A stretch of 64,000 nt of DNA from Desulfobaculum sp044987625. Lineage in GTDB: Bacteria; Desulfobacterota; Desulfovibrionia; Desulfovibrionales; Desulfovibrionaceae. The notes beneath the pieces were generated by a model, which was not told the origin of the DNA, searched no databases, and saw only the letters and a list, made by a program, of their open reading frames with translations. The stretch lies in contig NZ_JBJDSB010000002.1 of the NCBI RefSeq assembly GCF_044987625.1, forward strand, positions 744,001-808,000, read 5' to 3'. Numbering within the stretch: position 1 is the first letter of the stretch; every line of letters starts with the position of its first letter. This document shows, piece by piece, positions 26,156-34,389 of this stretch. The position numbers and the translations under genes are program-made.

Positions 26156-26665
26156 ATGCATACAGAGCTTGTTTCAAGGTGGGTCCGGCTGCGGCGCTGG
26201 ATCCGCTATTCCTACTTGCGCATTATGCGCCTTGGGGCGACGCCGCATTGCATTGCCCTCGGTCTTGCCCTTGGCATTTTCATCGGCTTTATGCCCATTG
26301 TGCCATTCCAGACCGTGGCGGTGCTGACCCTTGCGTTTATCTTCAAGGGAAACAAAATCGCCGCTGCCCTCGGCACGTGGATATCAAACCCCATTGATCT
26401 GCCGTTTTTCTATTACGGCCTGTATCTGGTTGGGCGCTGGGTTCTGCCCTTTGACGGACCGGGGTTCGACCCCAAGCATTTGGAGATGAGCCAGCTCATC
26501 GCCACAGGATGGGAGCTGTTCGCCATGATGGTGACGGGTGGGCTGCTGCTTGGCATCCCCGCGTCCATTGCCACCTATTTCATTACCCGCCGCATGGTGG
26601 TGGGCTACAGAAAGCGCCGGATGCTCCGGCTGCTGCGTAAACGCCTTGGCCGTAAGGCCAAATAG
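26156..26665 (+). CDS. DUF2062 membrane protein
   Basis: 169-residue inner-membrane protein of the DUF2062 family. It has a basic N terminus (RWVRLRRWIRYSYLRIMRLGATPHCIALGLALGIFIGFMP is split here into the motif TPHCIALGLALGIFIGF), hydrophobic segments near 30-60, 70-95 and 120-145, and a strongly basic tail. The family motif around SNPIDLPFFYY is present. The function is unknown; some members sit by glycosyltransferases. It follows the EF-G paralogue after 37 bases and ends at a terminator. Confidence 0.8.
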   Translation: MHTELVSRWVRLRRWIRYSYLRIMRLGATPHCIALGLALGIFIGFMPIVPFQTVAVLTLAFIFKGNKIAAALGTWISNPIDLPFFYYGLYLVGRWVLPFDGPGFDPKHLEMSQLIATGWELFAMMVTGGLLLGIPASIATYFITRRMVVGYRKRRMLRLLRKRLGRKAK

Positions 26666-26688
26666 GCCGCGTTATTTCGTCCCACAAT

Positions 26689-26717
26689 AAGGCCCCGGAA
26701 CTTCCGGGGCCTTTTTT
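26689..26717 (+). terminator. Terminator after the DUF2062 gene
   Basis: Perfect 11-bp arms (26689-26699, 26703-26713) with a 3-base loop and a run of T residues. Confidence 0.9.
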
Positions 26718-26835
26718 GTGCGCGCCGCCCGGAAGGGGAGTGCGGGGGCGAAGTGGTATTGCCACTTGAAATGTTATGTTTTTTTCAGGCATACTCGCAG
26801 AAGTGTCTCCACAGTCTCTTTCCGGAGGAAGGTTT

Positions 26836-27618
26836 GTGAAACGCTGGTCCGTTATTCAAGGCGATGAGGAATTCTGGAGCGACCTGAGTAAGGCGCGGCG
26901 CTGCGTGCTTATTTTGGATTATGACGGAACGCTGGCCCCCTTTGTCCCCAACCCCGCGAAAGCCGTGCCCTATGATGGCGTGCGCGAGGTGATTGAGCAC
27001 CTGATGGAGAATCCCCATTGCCGGGTGGTCTTTGTGACGGGACGCTCCTGCGATGACCTTGTGCGTTTGCTGGGGCTGCCACATCAGCCCGAGGTCTGGG
27101 GGAGCCATGGCGGCGAGCGCTTGCTCCCAAATGGCGAGCGGCAGCTGTTTGATATCGCGCCGGGGGCGGAAACCGCTCTGAAACGGGCCGAGGCCATGGC
27201 GCGCGAGGCCGGGTACGTGGACAATCTGGAAGTGAAGCCGGGATGCGTGGCCTTTCACCTGCGGAGTCTGGATGACGATGTGCAGGACGAGGCCTTTGCG
27301 TGGGTGTCGAACCATTGGCAGAGCTTGGCTGATGGCGGCGGGTTGACTTTTGCCACCTTTGACGGGGGGGCGGAAGTGCGGTCCCCCGGATTCACCAAGG
27401 ATACCGCCGTGCTCTCCATTTTGGAGGAGGTCGGCGACGATGATGTGGTGTTTTACCTTGGCGACGACGCCACGGACGAGGACGCCTTCGCCGCCATTAC
27501 CGGACAGGGGATTGGTATTTTGGTGCAGAACGAGGACCGCCCAAGCCTTGCAATATGGGTTCTGCGGCCACCGGAGGAAGTGTTGGCGTTCTTGAGCGCA
27601 GTCGATAAAACACTGTAA
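26836..27618 (+). CDS. otsB: Trehalose-6-phosphate phosphatase
   Basis: Dephosphorylates trehalose-6-phosphate to trehalose, a compatible solute. The 260-residue HAD enzyme has the nucleophile motif LILDYDGTLAPF (Asp28, Asp30), VFVTGR, and the metal motif YLGDDATDEDAF. The frame opens at an ATG at 26776, but GGAGGAAG sits just before a GTG at 26836, which I take as the start; the product then begins a few residues before the HAD core, as usual. otsA follows after about 150 bases. Confidence 0.93.
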   Translation: MKRWSVIQGDEEFWSDLSKARRCVLILDYDGTLAPFVPNPAKAVPYDGVREVIEHLMENPHCRVVFVTGRSCDDLVRLLGLPHQPEVWGSHGGERLLPNGERQLFDIAPGAETALKRAEAMAREAGYVDNLEVKPGCVAFHLRSLDDDVQDEAFAWVSNHWQSLADGGGLTFATFDGGAEVRSPGFTKDTAVLSILEEVGDDDVVFYLGDDATDEDAFAAITGQGIGILVQNEDRPSLAIWVLRPPEEVLAFLSAVDKTL

Positions 27619-27769
27619 TGATGATGGCGGATGTTGATCTATGTGGAGGGCTGGCGTTGTCTTTTTCTTGAATTCCTTGCATTTGTGGAGTGTTTTCTGT
27701 ACAAAATGAAGTGATTTTTGGGGCGGGATCAATTCCCGCCCGTTGTGCAATCTCTTCCCAAGGTGTTCA

Positions 27770-29245
27770 ATGCCAAAAAATGCAGTTCGCTTGCTTGTGG
27801 TTTCAAACCGTTTGCCCATATCCCTTAAGCGCGATGGCGACGAATGGGAAATCGAATCGGGCAAGGGCGGTTTGGTCACAGCAATGGCCCCTGTTTTACG
27901 CAACCGGGGCGGGGACTGGATCGGCTGGCCCGGAGCGGGCAGCGATGTCGACCTTGGTCCCTATCTTGCGGAATATTCCAAGAAAGCAGGCTACACCCTG
28001 CACGGCGTCAACCTCACCGAAGATGACGTGCAGGGCTTCTACCAGGGCTTCTCCAACGAAGTCATCTGGCCGCTGTTTCATGATGTGCAGTCCCGCTGCA
28101 ACTTTGCCCCCGAATATTTCAAAAGCTACTACGATGTGAACGGAAAGTTCGCCGACGTTATCGCCCAGGTCTCCACGCCGGATGACTACGTGTGGGTGCA
28201 TGACTATCACCTCATGCACGTGGCCTCGCGTCTGAAGGAGAAGGGCGAAACGCGCCGGACGGGTTTCTTCCTGCATATTCCCTTTCCCCCGCTGGATATC
28301 TTTTTGAAGCTGCCATGGCGGCATCAGGTCATCCGTGCGCTTCTCGATTTTGACCTTGTGGGCTTTCAGACCTTTCGCGACCGCCGCAACTTCTTGCAGT
28401 GCGTGACCACGCTGTGCAAGGGCTACAAGCCCTCGGGGCGCGGACCCGTGGTGCAAATCCGGGGCGAGGGGCGCGTTATCAAGGCCGGGTATTTCCCCAT
28501 TAGTATTGATTATAAGGACTTTTCCAGTCAGGCGCGCACCCGCGCCGCCGCAGAGCTGGGCGATCAGGTGCATGATGCCTTTCGGCGGCGCGATTTGGTG
28601 CTGGGCGCGGACCGCCTCGACTACAGCAAGGGCATCCCCGAGCGCCTTGAGGCCATGCGGATGCTGCTGACCAAGTATCCCGAACTGCGCGAGAAGATAT
28701 CCCTTGTTCAGGTGGTGGTGCCAAGCCGCGAAAAGGTGCCCGAATATCAAAACATGAAGCGGCGCATCGAAAGCCTTGTCAGCGAGATTAACGGCGAGTT
28801 TTCGGAGCCGGGGTGGGTCCCGGTGTACTACATTTTCCGCAATCTCGACCGCAACGAGCTGGTGGCCTACTACCGCACATCCAAGGTGGCGCTGGTGACG
28901 CCCCTGCGCGACGGGATGAACCTTGTTGCCAAGGAGTACTGCGCCTGCAACGTCACTGGCGACGGGGTGTTGGTGCTGTCCGAGTTTGCAGGGGCGGCGG
29001 CGCAGTTGCAGCGCGGGGCGCTGCTTGTGAACCCGCACGACGTGGAGGGCGTGGCCGACGCGATTTACCGGGGCTACCACATGAGCCTTGACGAGAGGCG
29101 CTCCCGGATGCACAAGATGCAAACCACGATTCGTAAGTTCGACATCTACTGGTGGGTTGATTCATTCCTCAAGGCGGCGTTCGGCAAGCATCTGGACGAT
29201 TTTCCGCCGCAGGAGGTCGTGGACTACCATACAAGCGAGGGATGA
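27770..29245 (+). CDS. otsA: Trehalose-6-phosphate synthase (GT20)
   Basis: Joins glucose from a nucleotide sugar to glucose-6-phosphate. The 491-residue protein has LLVVSNRLPISL at the N terminus, the glycine loop GKGGLVTA, VWVHDYHL, FLHIPFPP, GADRLDYSKGIPER and VTPLRDGMNLVAKEY, all hallmarks of GT20. It has no fused phosphatase domain, matching the separate otsB upstream. The start at ATG 27770 fits an AAGGTG site. The OtsAB pair suggests salt or desiccation tolerance. Confidence 0.95.
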   Translation: MPKNAVRLLVVSNRLPISLKRDGDEWEIESGKGGLVTAMAPVLRNRGGDWIGWPGAGSDVDLGPYLAEYSKKAGYTLHGVNLTEDDVQGFYQGFSNEVIWPLFHDVQSRCNFAPEYFKSYYDVNGKFADVIAQVSTPDDYVWVHDYHLMHVASRLKEKGETRRTGFFLHIPFPPLDIFLKLPWRHQVIRALLDFDLVGFQTFRDRRNFLQCVTTLCKGYKPSGRGPVVQIRGEGRVIKAGYFPISIDYKDFSSQARTRAAAELGDQVHDAFRRRDLVLGADRLDYSKGIPERLEAMRMLLTKYPELREKISLVQVVVPSREKVPEYQNMKRRIESLVSEINGEFSEPGWVPVYYIFRNLDRNELVAYYRTSKVALVTPLRDGMNLVAKEYCACNVTGDGVLVLSEFAGAAAQLQRGALLVNPHDVEGVADAIYRGYHMSLDERRSRMHKMQTTIRKFDIYWWVDSFLKAAFGKHLDDFPPQEVVDYHTSEG

Positions 29246-29323
29246 GCCGGAGCCTTGCGCGCCGGCCCTGTTGCCTGCCAGCCTTTCGTATCCGGCGTGC
29301 GCGCCACAACTGAGTAGAACAGC

Positions 29324-30133
29324 GTGAAAAAGATTCAGAATCCAGCATACGGGCGCTACGCCAAAAAGCGCTTCGGCCAGAATTTCCTGCACGATGCCAA
29401 CATCGCCAGAAAAATCGTCGATACCCTGCATATTGAGCCGCAGGATAAGGTCATTGAAATCGGCCCCGGGCACTGCGCACTGTCCGTGCACATCGCTGAC
29501 GCCAATCCGGCGCTGTACGCCGCGGTGGAGCGCGACCTGGAGCTTGCCATGGAGCTGCGTGACAAGTGCCCAGGCGTCGAGCCGCTGGCGGCGGACGCGC
29601 TGTCCATCCGCTGGGAAGGGCTGCCGCAAGACGCCTCGTGGAAGGTGGTGGGCAATCTGCCGTACAACATCGCCTCGCCGCTCATGTGGGAGCTGTTCAG
29701 CCGGGGCCGCGCCGTCACACGCGCCGTGTTTATGATCCAGAAGGAAGTGGGGCAGCGCCTCGTTGCCGAGGCCGGAGGGCGTGCCTATGGCGCGCTGACG
29801 GTATGGGTGCAGAGCTTTGTGAAGCCGCGCTATGAGTTCACTGTCAGCCCCAACGTGTTCATTCCGCGGCCAAAAGTTGAGTCTGCGGTGCTGTCCTTTA
29901 CCCCGCATGAGAACCCGGGCCATTTTGACCCACGAGCCTTATCTGGCCTTGTGAAGCTGTGTTTTCAGAACAGGCGTAAGCAGGTGGGTAAGATATTGAA
30001 ATCATTGTGGAATGACGAGGTGGACGAATGGTTCCGCCAGCAGGGCCTTTCCGCCAAAGTTCGGCCCGAGGATTTGACGCCGAACCACTTTCAGGCCTTG
30101 TCAGTTCTCACAAAAACTCATTTTATGGCTTGA
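29324..30133 (+). CDS. rsmA: 16S rRNA dimethyladenosine transferase (RsmA/KsgA)
   Basis: Dimethylates two adjacent adenines near the 3' end of 16S rRNA late in 30S assembly. The 269-residue product has KKRFGQNFLHD, the SAM motif VIEIGPGHCALSVHI (the usual second Gly is His-Cys here), the catalytic NLPYNIASPL, and PRPKVESAVL. It starts at a GTG with a weak ribosome-binding site. The stop overlaps a TTGACA-like sequence that could drive the next transcript. Confidence 0.95.
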   Translation: MKKIQNPAYGRYAKKRFGQNFLHDANIARKIVDTLHIEPQDKVIEIGPGHCALSVHIADANPALYAAVERDLELAMELRDKCPGVEPLAADALSIRWEGLPQDASWKVVGNLPYNIASPLMWELFSRGRAVTRAVFMIQKEVGQRLVAEAGGRAYGALTVWVQSFVKPRYEFTVSPNVFIPRPKVESAVLSFTPHENPGHFDPRALSGLVKLCFQNRRKQVGKILKSLWNDEVDEWFRQQGLSAKVRPEDLTPNHFQALSVLTKTHFMA

Positions 30134-30436
30134 CATGATTGAGAATCTGTTGCCAATGTTCAATGCGGCGGTAAGGCAACGCCCCATGCGGACTCCGCCC
30201 ATATACGCCCCCCGAAAGGCAGCAGGTAAAACCTGATAACTACTGGACATAAACGCCTGTATGCTTTAAGGGGCAAGAAAAGCGTATAACGCATTGCCCA
30301 ATAAGGTTGCACTAGTCTCGCATCGACGCGCAAAGGATGCCGCGTCAAACGTACGGCCCTCCGTCGAAAGCAGACATGGTGATAGGAAGTTGTTTTGGGG
30401 AGATAGAGACTAACCACTATGAGGAGGAATGGACTG
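30134..30436 (+). other. Leader or intergenic region upstream of HU, with several stem-loops
   Basis: About 300 bases without a protein gene. A TTGACA-like element overlaps the rsmA stop (30130-30135) with a poor -10 near 30152. Downstream are small stems: GCGG/CCGC near 30184, CAGGT/ACCTG near 30223, and GGGCAA/TTGCCC near 30272-30302 enclosing a GCGT/ACGC pair. A short unknown RNA or a long structured leader of hup is possible. I could not match it to 6S, SRP, RNase P or tmRNA. Confidence 0.45.
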
Positions 30437-30709
30437 ATGACGAAGGCTGATCTGGTTGTAAAAATCGCTGAGAAGGCCAACATCACCAAAGCCAACGCTG
30501 AGCGTTCCCTGAATGCTTTTCTGGATACGGTGGAAGCAACGCTGGTGAAAGACGGCAAGCTGACTCTGACCGGCTTTGGCACTTTTGTGGTTGAGGAGCG
30601 CAAGGCTCGCACCGGTCGCAACCCCCGCACCGGCGCACAGATTGAGATTCCCTCTTCCAAGGTTGTTAAGTTCCGTCCTGGCAAGCTCCTGAAAGACGCC
30701 GTAAAATAA
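30437..30709 (+). CDS. hup: HU-family DNA-binding protein
   Basis: Histone-like nucleoid protein of 90 residues that bends DNA as a dimer. It has the N-terminal helices MTKADLVVKIAEKANITK, the signature FGTFVVEERKARTGRNPRTG with the DNA-inserting arm, and FRPGKLLKDAV at the end. The frame also has an ATG at 30419, but AGGAGG is located between the two ATGs with correct spacing only for 30437, giving the standard HU length. A small membrane protein gene follows after 18 bases. Confidence 0.95.
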   Translation: MTKADLVVKIAEKANITKANAERSLNAFLDTVEATLVKDGKLTLTGFGTFVVEERKARTGRNPRTGAQIEIPSSKVVKFRPGKLLKDAVK

Positions 30710-30727
30710 GTCTTAGGGAGGACAGTT

Positions 30728-30916
30728 ATGATTCACGGAGAAACTCTTCACAGCGCCCTGCCCTGGGATCTCCCCTGGTGGGCCCCCGACCATGTTGTAT
30801 TTTTCGGAACCTTGTATCTGGTTCTGGGCATCCTCGGTCTCGCCCTTGGCTACGCCGCTGTGAAAGCCTACATCGATACTGTCGCCAACCCGAAGTCCGG
30901 CGCTAATTCGCATTAG
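30728..30916 (+). CDS. Small single-span membrane protein
   Basis: 62-residue protein that I do not recognise. It has a tryptophan-rich N terminus (ALPWDLPWWAPDH), one hydrophobic helix (about 24-48, VFFGTLYLVLGILGLALGYAAV) and a short polar tail. A strong GGGAGGA site precedes the ATG, and a terminator follows the stop, so the gene is well defined despite its size. It is co-transcribed with HU. Confidence 0.75.
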   Translation: MIHGETLHSALPWDLPWWAPDHVVFFGTLYLVLGILGLALGYAAVKAYIDTVANPKSGANSH

Positions 30917-30941
30917 TCCTCCGGTCTCTCGACGAACGAAG

Positions 30942-30981
30942 CAGCCCGGTGCGCCTAGTGCGTACTGGGCTGTTGTTTTTT
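30942..30981 (+). terminator. Terminator of the HU unit
   Basis: CAGCCCGGT (30942-30950) pairs with ACTGGGCTG (30964-30972) with one wobble; TTGTTTTTT follows. Confidence 0.85.
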
Positions 30982-31134
30982 CTGCGCTTTTTCCGCTCCT
31001 GCCCGCGAGTGGAGGAGGGGTGAAAATCCCCTTTTCCCTAGATTTTTTCTTGCCCTTTGGGTAAATATGACCTAAAGAAGTCGTCTTTACATTGGCACGG
31101 CACATGTCCGTGCACCCAAGGGGAGGTGATTTAC

Positions 31135-31335
31135 GTGCCCGGAGTAACCCTCGAAGATACTGAAAACTTCGATATCGCTCTGCGTCGCTTCAAGAAGCAG
31201 GTCGAAAAGGCCGGCATTCTGTCCGAAATGAAGAAGCGCCAGCATTACGAGAAGCCCAGCGTGCAGCGCAAGAAGAAGATGGCTGCCGCCCGTAAGAGGC
31301 TCCTCAAGAAGATGCGCAAAATGAACATGGGCTAA
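31135..31335 (+). CDS. rpsU: 30S ribosomal protein S21
   Basis: Small basic protein of the 30S platform, needed for initiation. The 66-residue product (VPGVTLEDTENFDIALRR at the start) is strongly Lys/Arg rich at the C terminus, as in S21. It starts at a GTG behind a very strong GGGGAGGTGAT. The frame is open to an ATG at 31057, but the conserved S21 start fixes 31135. It heads a macromolecular-synthesis cluster (rpsU, yqeY, mutS2, dnaG, rpoD). Confidence 0.95.
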   Translation: MPGVTLEDTENFDIALRRFKKQVEKAGILSEMKKRQHYEKPSVQRKKKMAAARKRLLKKMRKMNMG

Positions 31336-31405
31336 GCCCTTCATACCGTGAAGGTCGCTAGCAGTCTGCCGCAAGGCGGGCACCATGACCGATCCCTTTA
31401 CAGTT

Positions 31406-31438
31406 ATGCGGGGCGGCGGTGACGCCGCCCCGCATTTC
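31406..31438 (+). terminator. Strong hairpin between rpsU and yqeY
   Basis: Perfect 13-bp arms (31406-31418, 31423-31435), loop GTGA, short T run. A smaller CCTTCA/TGAAGG hairpin lies at 31338-31354. In other bacteria a partial terminator after rpsU lets S21 be made in excess over DnaG and RpoD; the same is likely here. Confidence 0.8.
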
Positions 31439-31496
31439 CGTTTATCCATCCTTTGCAGTGCGGGTCCGAAAGGGTACCGCAACGGAGCCGAATGTC

Positions 31497-31946
31497 ATGA
31501 GCAGTCTCATCAAACGAATCGAATCTGACTTCATTGCCGCATACAAGGCCAAGGACACGGACCGCGTGTCGGTTCTGCGGATGCTCAAGACCGCCGTAAA
31601 GAATAAGCAGGTAGAACTCCAGCGCGAGCCGGAAGAGGGCGAAGTGCTCGACCTGGTGACCAAGCAGGTCAAGCAGCGTCAGGAGTCCGTGGACCAGTAC
31701 ACGCAGGCTGGCCGCACCGAACTCGCCGAGCAGGAAGCCCGCGAGATGGCCATCCTGAAGGATTACCTGCCCGAACCCCTCACCGAGGAAGAAGTCGCCG
31801 CCATCGTCGACGAAACCATTGCCAAAACCGGTGCCGCAGGCATGCAGGACATGGGCAAGGTGATGGGGGCCATCACGGCCGCCTACAAGGGCCGCATTGA
31901 CGGCAAGGCTCTGTCCGCGCTTGTCCGCTCCAAGCTTAATTCCTGA
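31497..31946 (+). CDS. yqeY: GatB/YqeY-domain protein
   Basis: 149-residue cytoplasmic protein of the YqeY family, related to the tRNA-binding tail domain of GatB. Family features are visible: SVLRMLKTAVKNKQVEL, KQRQESVDQYTQAGRTELAEQE, ILKDYLPEPLTEEEV and MGKVMGAITAAYKGRIDGK. Its exact role is unknown, probably in tRNA or amidotransferase function. The ATG at 31497 with GGAG is preferred over an upstream in-frame start inside the terminator. It stands between rpsU and mutS2. Confidence 0.9.
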   Translation: MSSLIKRIESDFIAAYKAKDTDRVSVLRMLKTAVKNKQVELQREPEEGEVLDLVTKQVKQRQESVDQYTQAGRTELAEQEAREMAILKDYLPEPLTEEEVAAIVDETIAKTGAAGMQDMGKVMGAITAAYKGRIDGKALSALVRSKLNS

Positions 31947-31977
31947 TTTTTTGCCACGAGAGTAATACTAGAACCAT

Positions 31978-34278
31978 ATGGATTCTCGAACATATCAGCT
32001 TCTTGAGTTCCCCAAGGTCCTGGCGCTGGTCGCCGGATACTGCGTATCCGAGCCCGGTGCCGAGAGCGTGAAGGGCATCCGCCCCTTTGCGGATAAAGAT
32101 GCCCTTGCGCAGGAACTCGAAGTCATGAGGCAGTGGCTGGCCTGGAGTGCGGAAACGCGCTTCAGGCTTCGCGGTTTTCCTTCCCTTGATGGGCTTTTTG
32201 CGTATCTGGAACGCCCGGCGGCGCTTCTGGACCTAGACGCTCTGTGGGCGCTGGCCGATGTGCTGGGCGTGGTGAAGGAAACCCGTGAGAGCCTCGCCGA
32301 GGCCGACGAAGAACGCTTCCCCCTTCTTGCCGAGAAGGCGGGGACAGACTGGCCGCAAAAGCTGCACGCCGCCCTGAAGCGTTGCCTCGGGCGCGACGGC
32401 AACCTCCGCGACGAAGCGTCGCCGGAGCTGTTTTCCGTGCGTCAGGAGATTCGCTCCGTCCACAACCGCTGCTCCAAGCGCGTGAAGGACTTCATTGAGG
32501 GCGAAGGGCTGTCGCATTTTCTGCAGGACGACTATGTCACCATTTCGTCCGACCGCTACGTGGTGCCCCTGAAGGCGAACGCCAAGGGACGCGTGCGCGG
32601 CATCATTCACGACTACTCGCAGACCGGGGAAACCTGTTACTGCGAGCCGCTTTTCCTTGTGGACCTCAACAACGAGTTGCAGGACCTCAAGCAAGAGGAG
32701 CGCGAAGCCGAGCGCAAGGTTTTCCGCTATCTGACGGATCTCGCGCGGCAGGAGTTTGATGCGCTGCAGGCAAGCTACGGCTTTGTGGTGATGTGCGATA
32801 TGCTGTGCGCCAAGGCCGCCTTTGCGGGCGAGTATGGCGCGCGCACCATTGAAATTGGCGAGGACAGCCCGCTGCGTCTGCGCGACGTGCGGCATCCGCT
32901 GCTCATGAAGAGCGGTAGCGCCGTGCCCGTTGATTTGGAGCTTGAGGACGGCCAGCAGGCGCTGGTGGTCAGCGGCGGCAACGCGGGCGGCAAAACGGTG
33001 TGCCTCAAGACCCTTGGTCTGTGCGCGCTGATGGCGCTGTCTGGTTTGCCGGTGAGTGCCGCCGAGGGCAGTTGCGTTCCGGCGTGGGATAAAGTTTTCG
33101 TTGTACTTGGCGATGAGCAGAGCATTGAAAACTCGCTGTCCACCTTTACGGCGCAGATAAAACATTTGTCCAGCGCCTTTGGTGCAGTTGACTCTCGCAC
33201 ACTCGTGATTATGGATGAGTTTGGAGCCGGAACCGATCCGAGTCAGGGCGCGGCCCTTGCGCAGGCGGTTGTGGACTCCATCCTGGACCGTGACGCGTGG
33301 CTTGGCGTGGCAACGCACTTTCCGGCGCTTAAGGCCTACGCCCTGAGTAAGGAGCGCGTGCGCGCCGCGTCGGTGCTCTTTCATCCGCAGACCAAAAAGC
33401 CCCTGTACCGTCTTGCCTATGATCAGGTGGGCGCAAGTCAGGCGCTGGATGTGGCCAAGGAGCACGGCCTGCCCGCAGAGATTCTGGAGCGCGCCGAGCA
33501 GTACCTGCTGCTGGACGGTTCGGATACCTCCAAGATTGTGGAGCGCCTGAACGCGTTGGCCGTGTCCCGCGCGGAAGAATTGGAAGGTCTTGAAGCCGAA
33601 CGCAAGAAGCTCCACGACAAGCGCGTGCGCTTCAATGAGCGTTTCGAGCGTGAAAAGCGCGCCCTTATCGATGAGATTCAGGCGCAGGCCCAGACTGTTC
33701 TGAAGGAATGGCGCGATGGCCGAATCGGTCACAAGGAAGCCCGCAAGAAGCTGGCCGAGGAGCGCAAAAAGCTCGCCGGAAGCGGGGCCGCCTCCGCCAC
33801 AGCGGAGCAGCCCAAGCAGTTCCAGTGGGAGGACGTCGAAGTCGGCGAGTCCTACGTGTATGGCTCCTGGGGCAAAAGCGGTGTGGCGCAGGAGAAGGAC
33901 GACAGGAAAAAGCGCGTCAAGATCGACATGGGCGGCGTGTCCGTGTGGGTCAAATTCTCCGAGCTGGCACCGGCCACCAAAAACGCCGAGAAGCCCAAGG
34001 CCGCATCCGGCGGCAGTGTGGCGCCCTCGGCGCCCACGGCCTTGACGGTGGACCTGCGCGGCATGCGCGCGGATGACGCTGTGGCCGAGGTGGCGCGCTA
34101 CTTGGACAACGCGGTGCTGTCCGGCCAGAACCGGCTGGAGATTATCCACGGGCGCGGAACTGGCGCACTGCGCCGCGAAGTGCACGACTTTTTACGGACT
34201 TTTCCCCCGGTTGACCATTTCGCTTTGGCCCCAGAGGATCAGGGCGGCGATGGAATGACCATTGTGGAGTTGAAATAG
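31978..34278 (+). CDS. mutS2: MutS2 (ATPase and Smr nuclease)
   Basis: 766-residue MutS2 that acts on recombination intermediates or collided ribosomes rather than mismatches. The Walker A loop is GGNAGGKT (333-340), where most family members have a Pro at the second position. Walker B is VIMDEFGAGTDPSQGAAL (about 410). A charged coiled coil follows (about 520-600). The C-terminal Smr domain carries DLRG (692-695) and HGRGTGALR (from 724), so nuclease motifs are intact. It follows yqeY after 31 bases. Confidence 0.95.
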   Translation: MDSRTYQLLEFPKVLALVAGYCVSEPGAESVKGIRPFADKDALAQELEVMRQWLAWSAETRFRLRGFPSLDGLFAYLERPAALLDLDALWALADVLGVVKETRESLAEADEERFPLLAEKAGTDWPQKLHAALKRCLGRDGNLRDEASPELFSVRQEIRSVHNRCSKRVKDFIEGEGLSHFLQDDYVTISSDRYVVPLKANAKGRVRGIIHDYSQTGETCYCEPLFLVDLNNELQDLKQEEREAERKVFRYLTDLARQEFDALQASYGFVVMCDMLCAKAAFAGEYGARTIEIGEDSPLRLRDVRHPLLMKSGSAVPVDLELEDGQQALVVSGGNAGGKTVCLKTLGLCALMALSGLPVSAAEGSCVPAWDKVFVVLGDEQSIENSLSTFTAQIKHLSSAFGAVDSRTLVIMDEFGAGTDPSQGAALAQAVVDSILDRDAWLGVATHFPALKAYALSKERVRAASVLFHPQTKKPLYRLAYDQVGASQALDVAKEHGLPAEILERAEQYLLLDGSDTSKIVERLNALAVSRAEELEGLEAERKKLHDKRVRFNERFEREKRALIDEIQAQAQTVLKEWRDGRIGHKEARKKLAEERKKLAGSGAASATAEQPKQFQWEDVEVGESYVYGSWGKSGVAQEKDDRKKRVKIDMGGVSVWVKFSELAPATKNAEKPKAASGGSVAPSAPTALTVDLRGMRADDAVAEVARYLDNAVLSGQNRLEIIHGRGTGALRREVHDFLRTFPPVDHFALAPEDQGGDGMTIVELK

Positions 34279-34389
34279 CGAGTCTCGCCTGACGGGGCAT
34301 GCGGCGCCATAGCGCCCTGAACGTGTTGCGCTCGGGGCGTGCCGCAGAAGCCGCCGCAGCCGGGAGTGGCAGAACATTCAGGAAAGGGC

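Noticed and set aside
31093..31107. Sigma-54-like TGGCACG upstream of rpsU
   Set aside because: The -24 half is perfect but the -12 position reads GT instead of the required GC.
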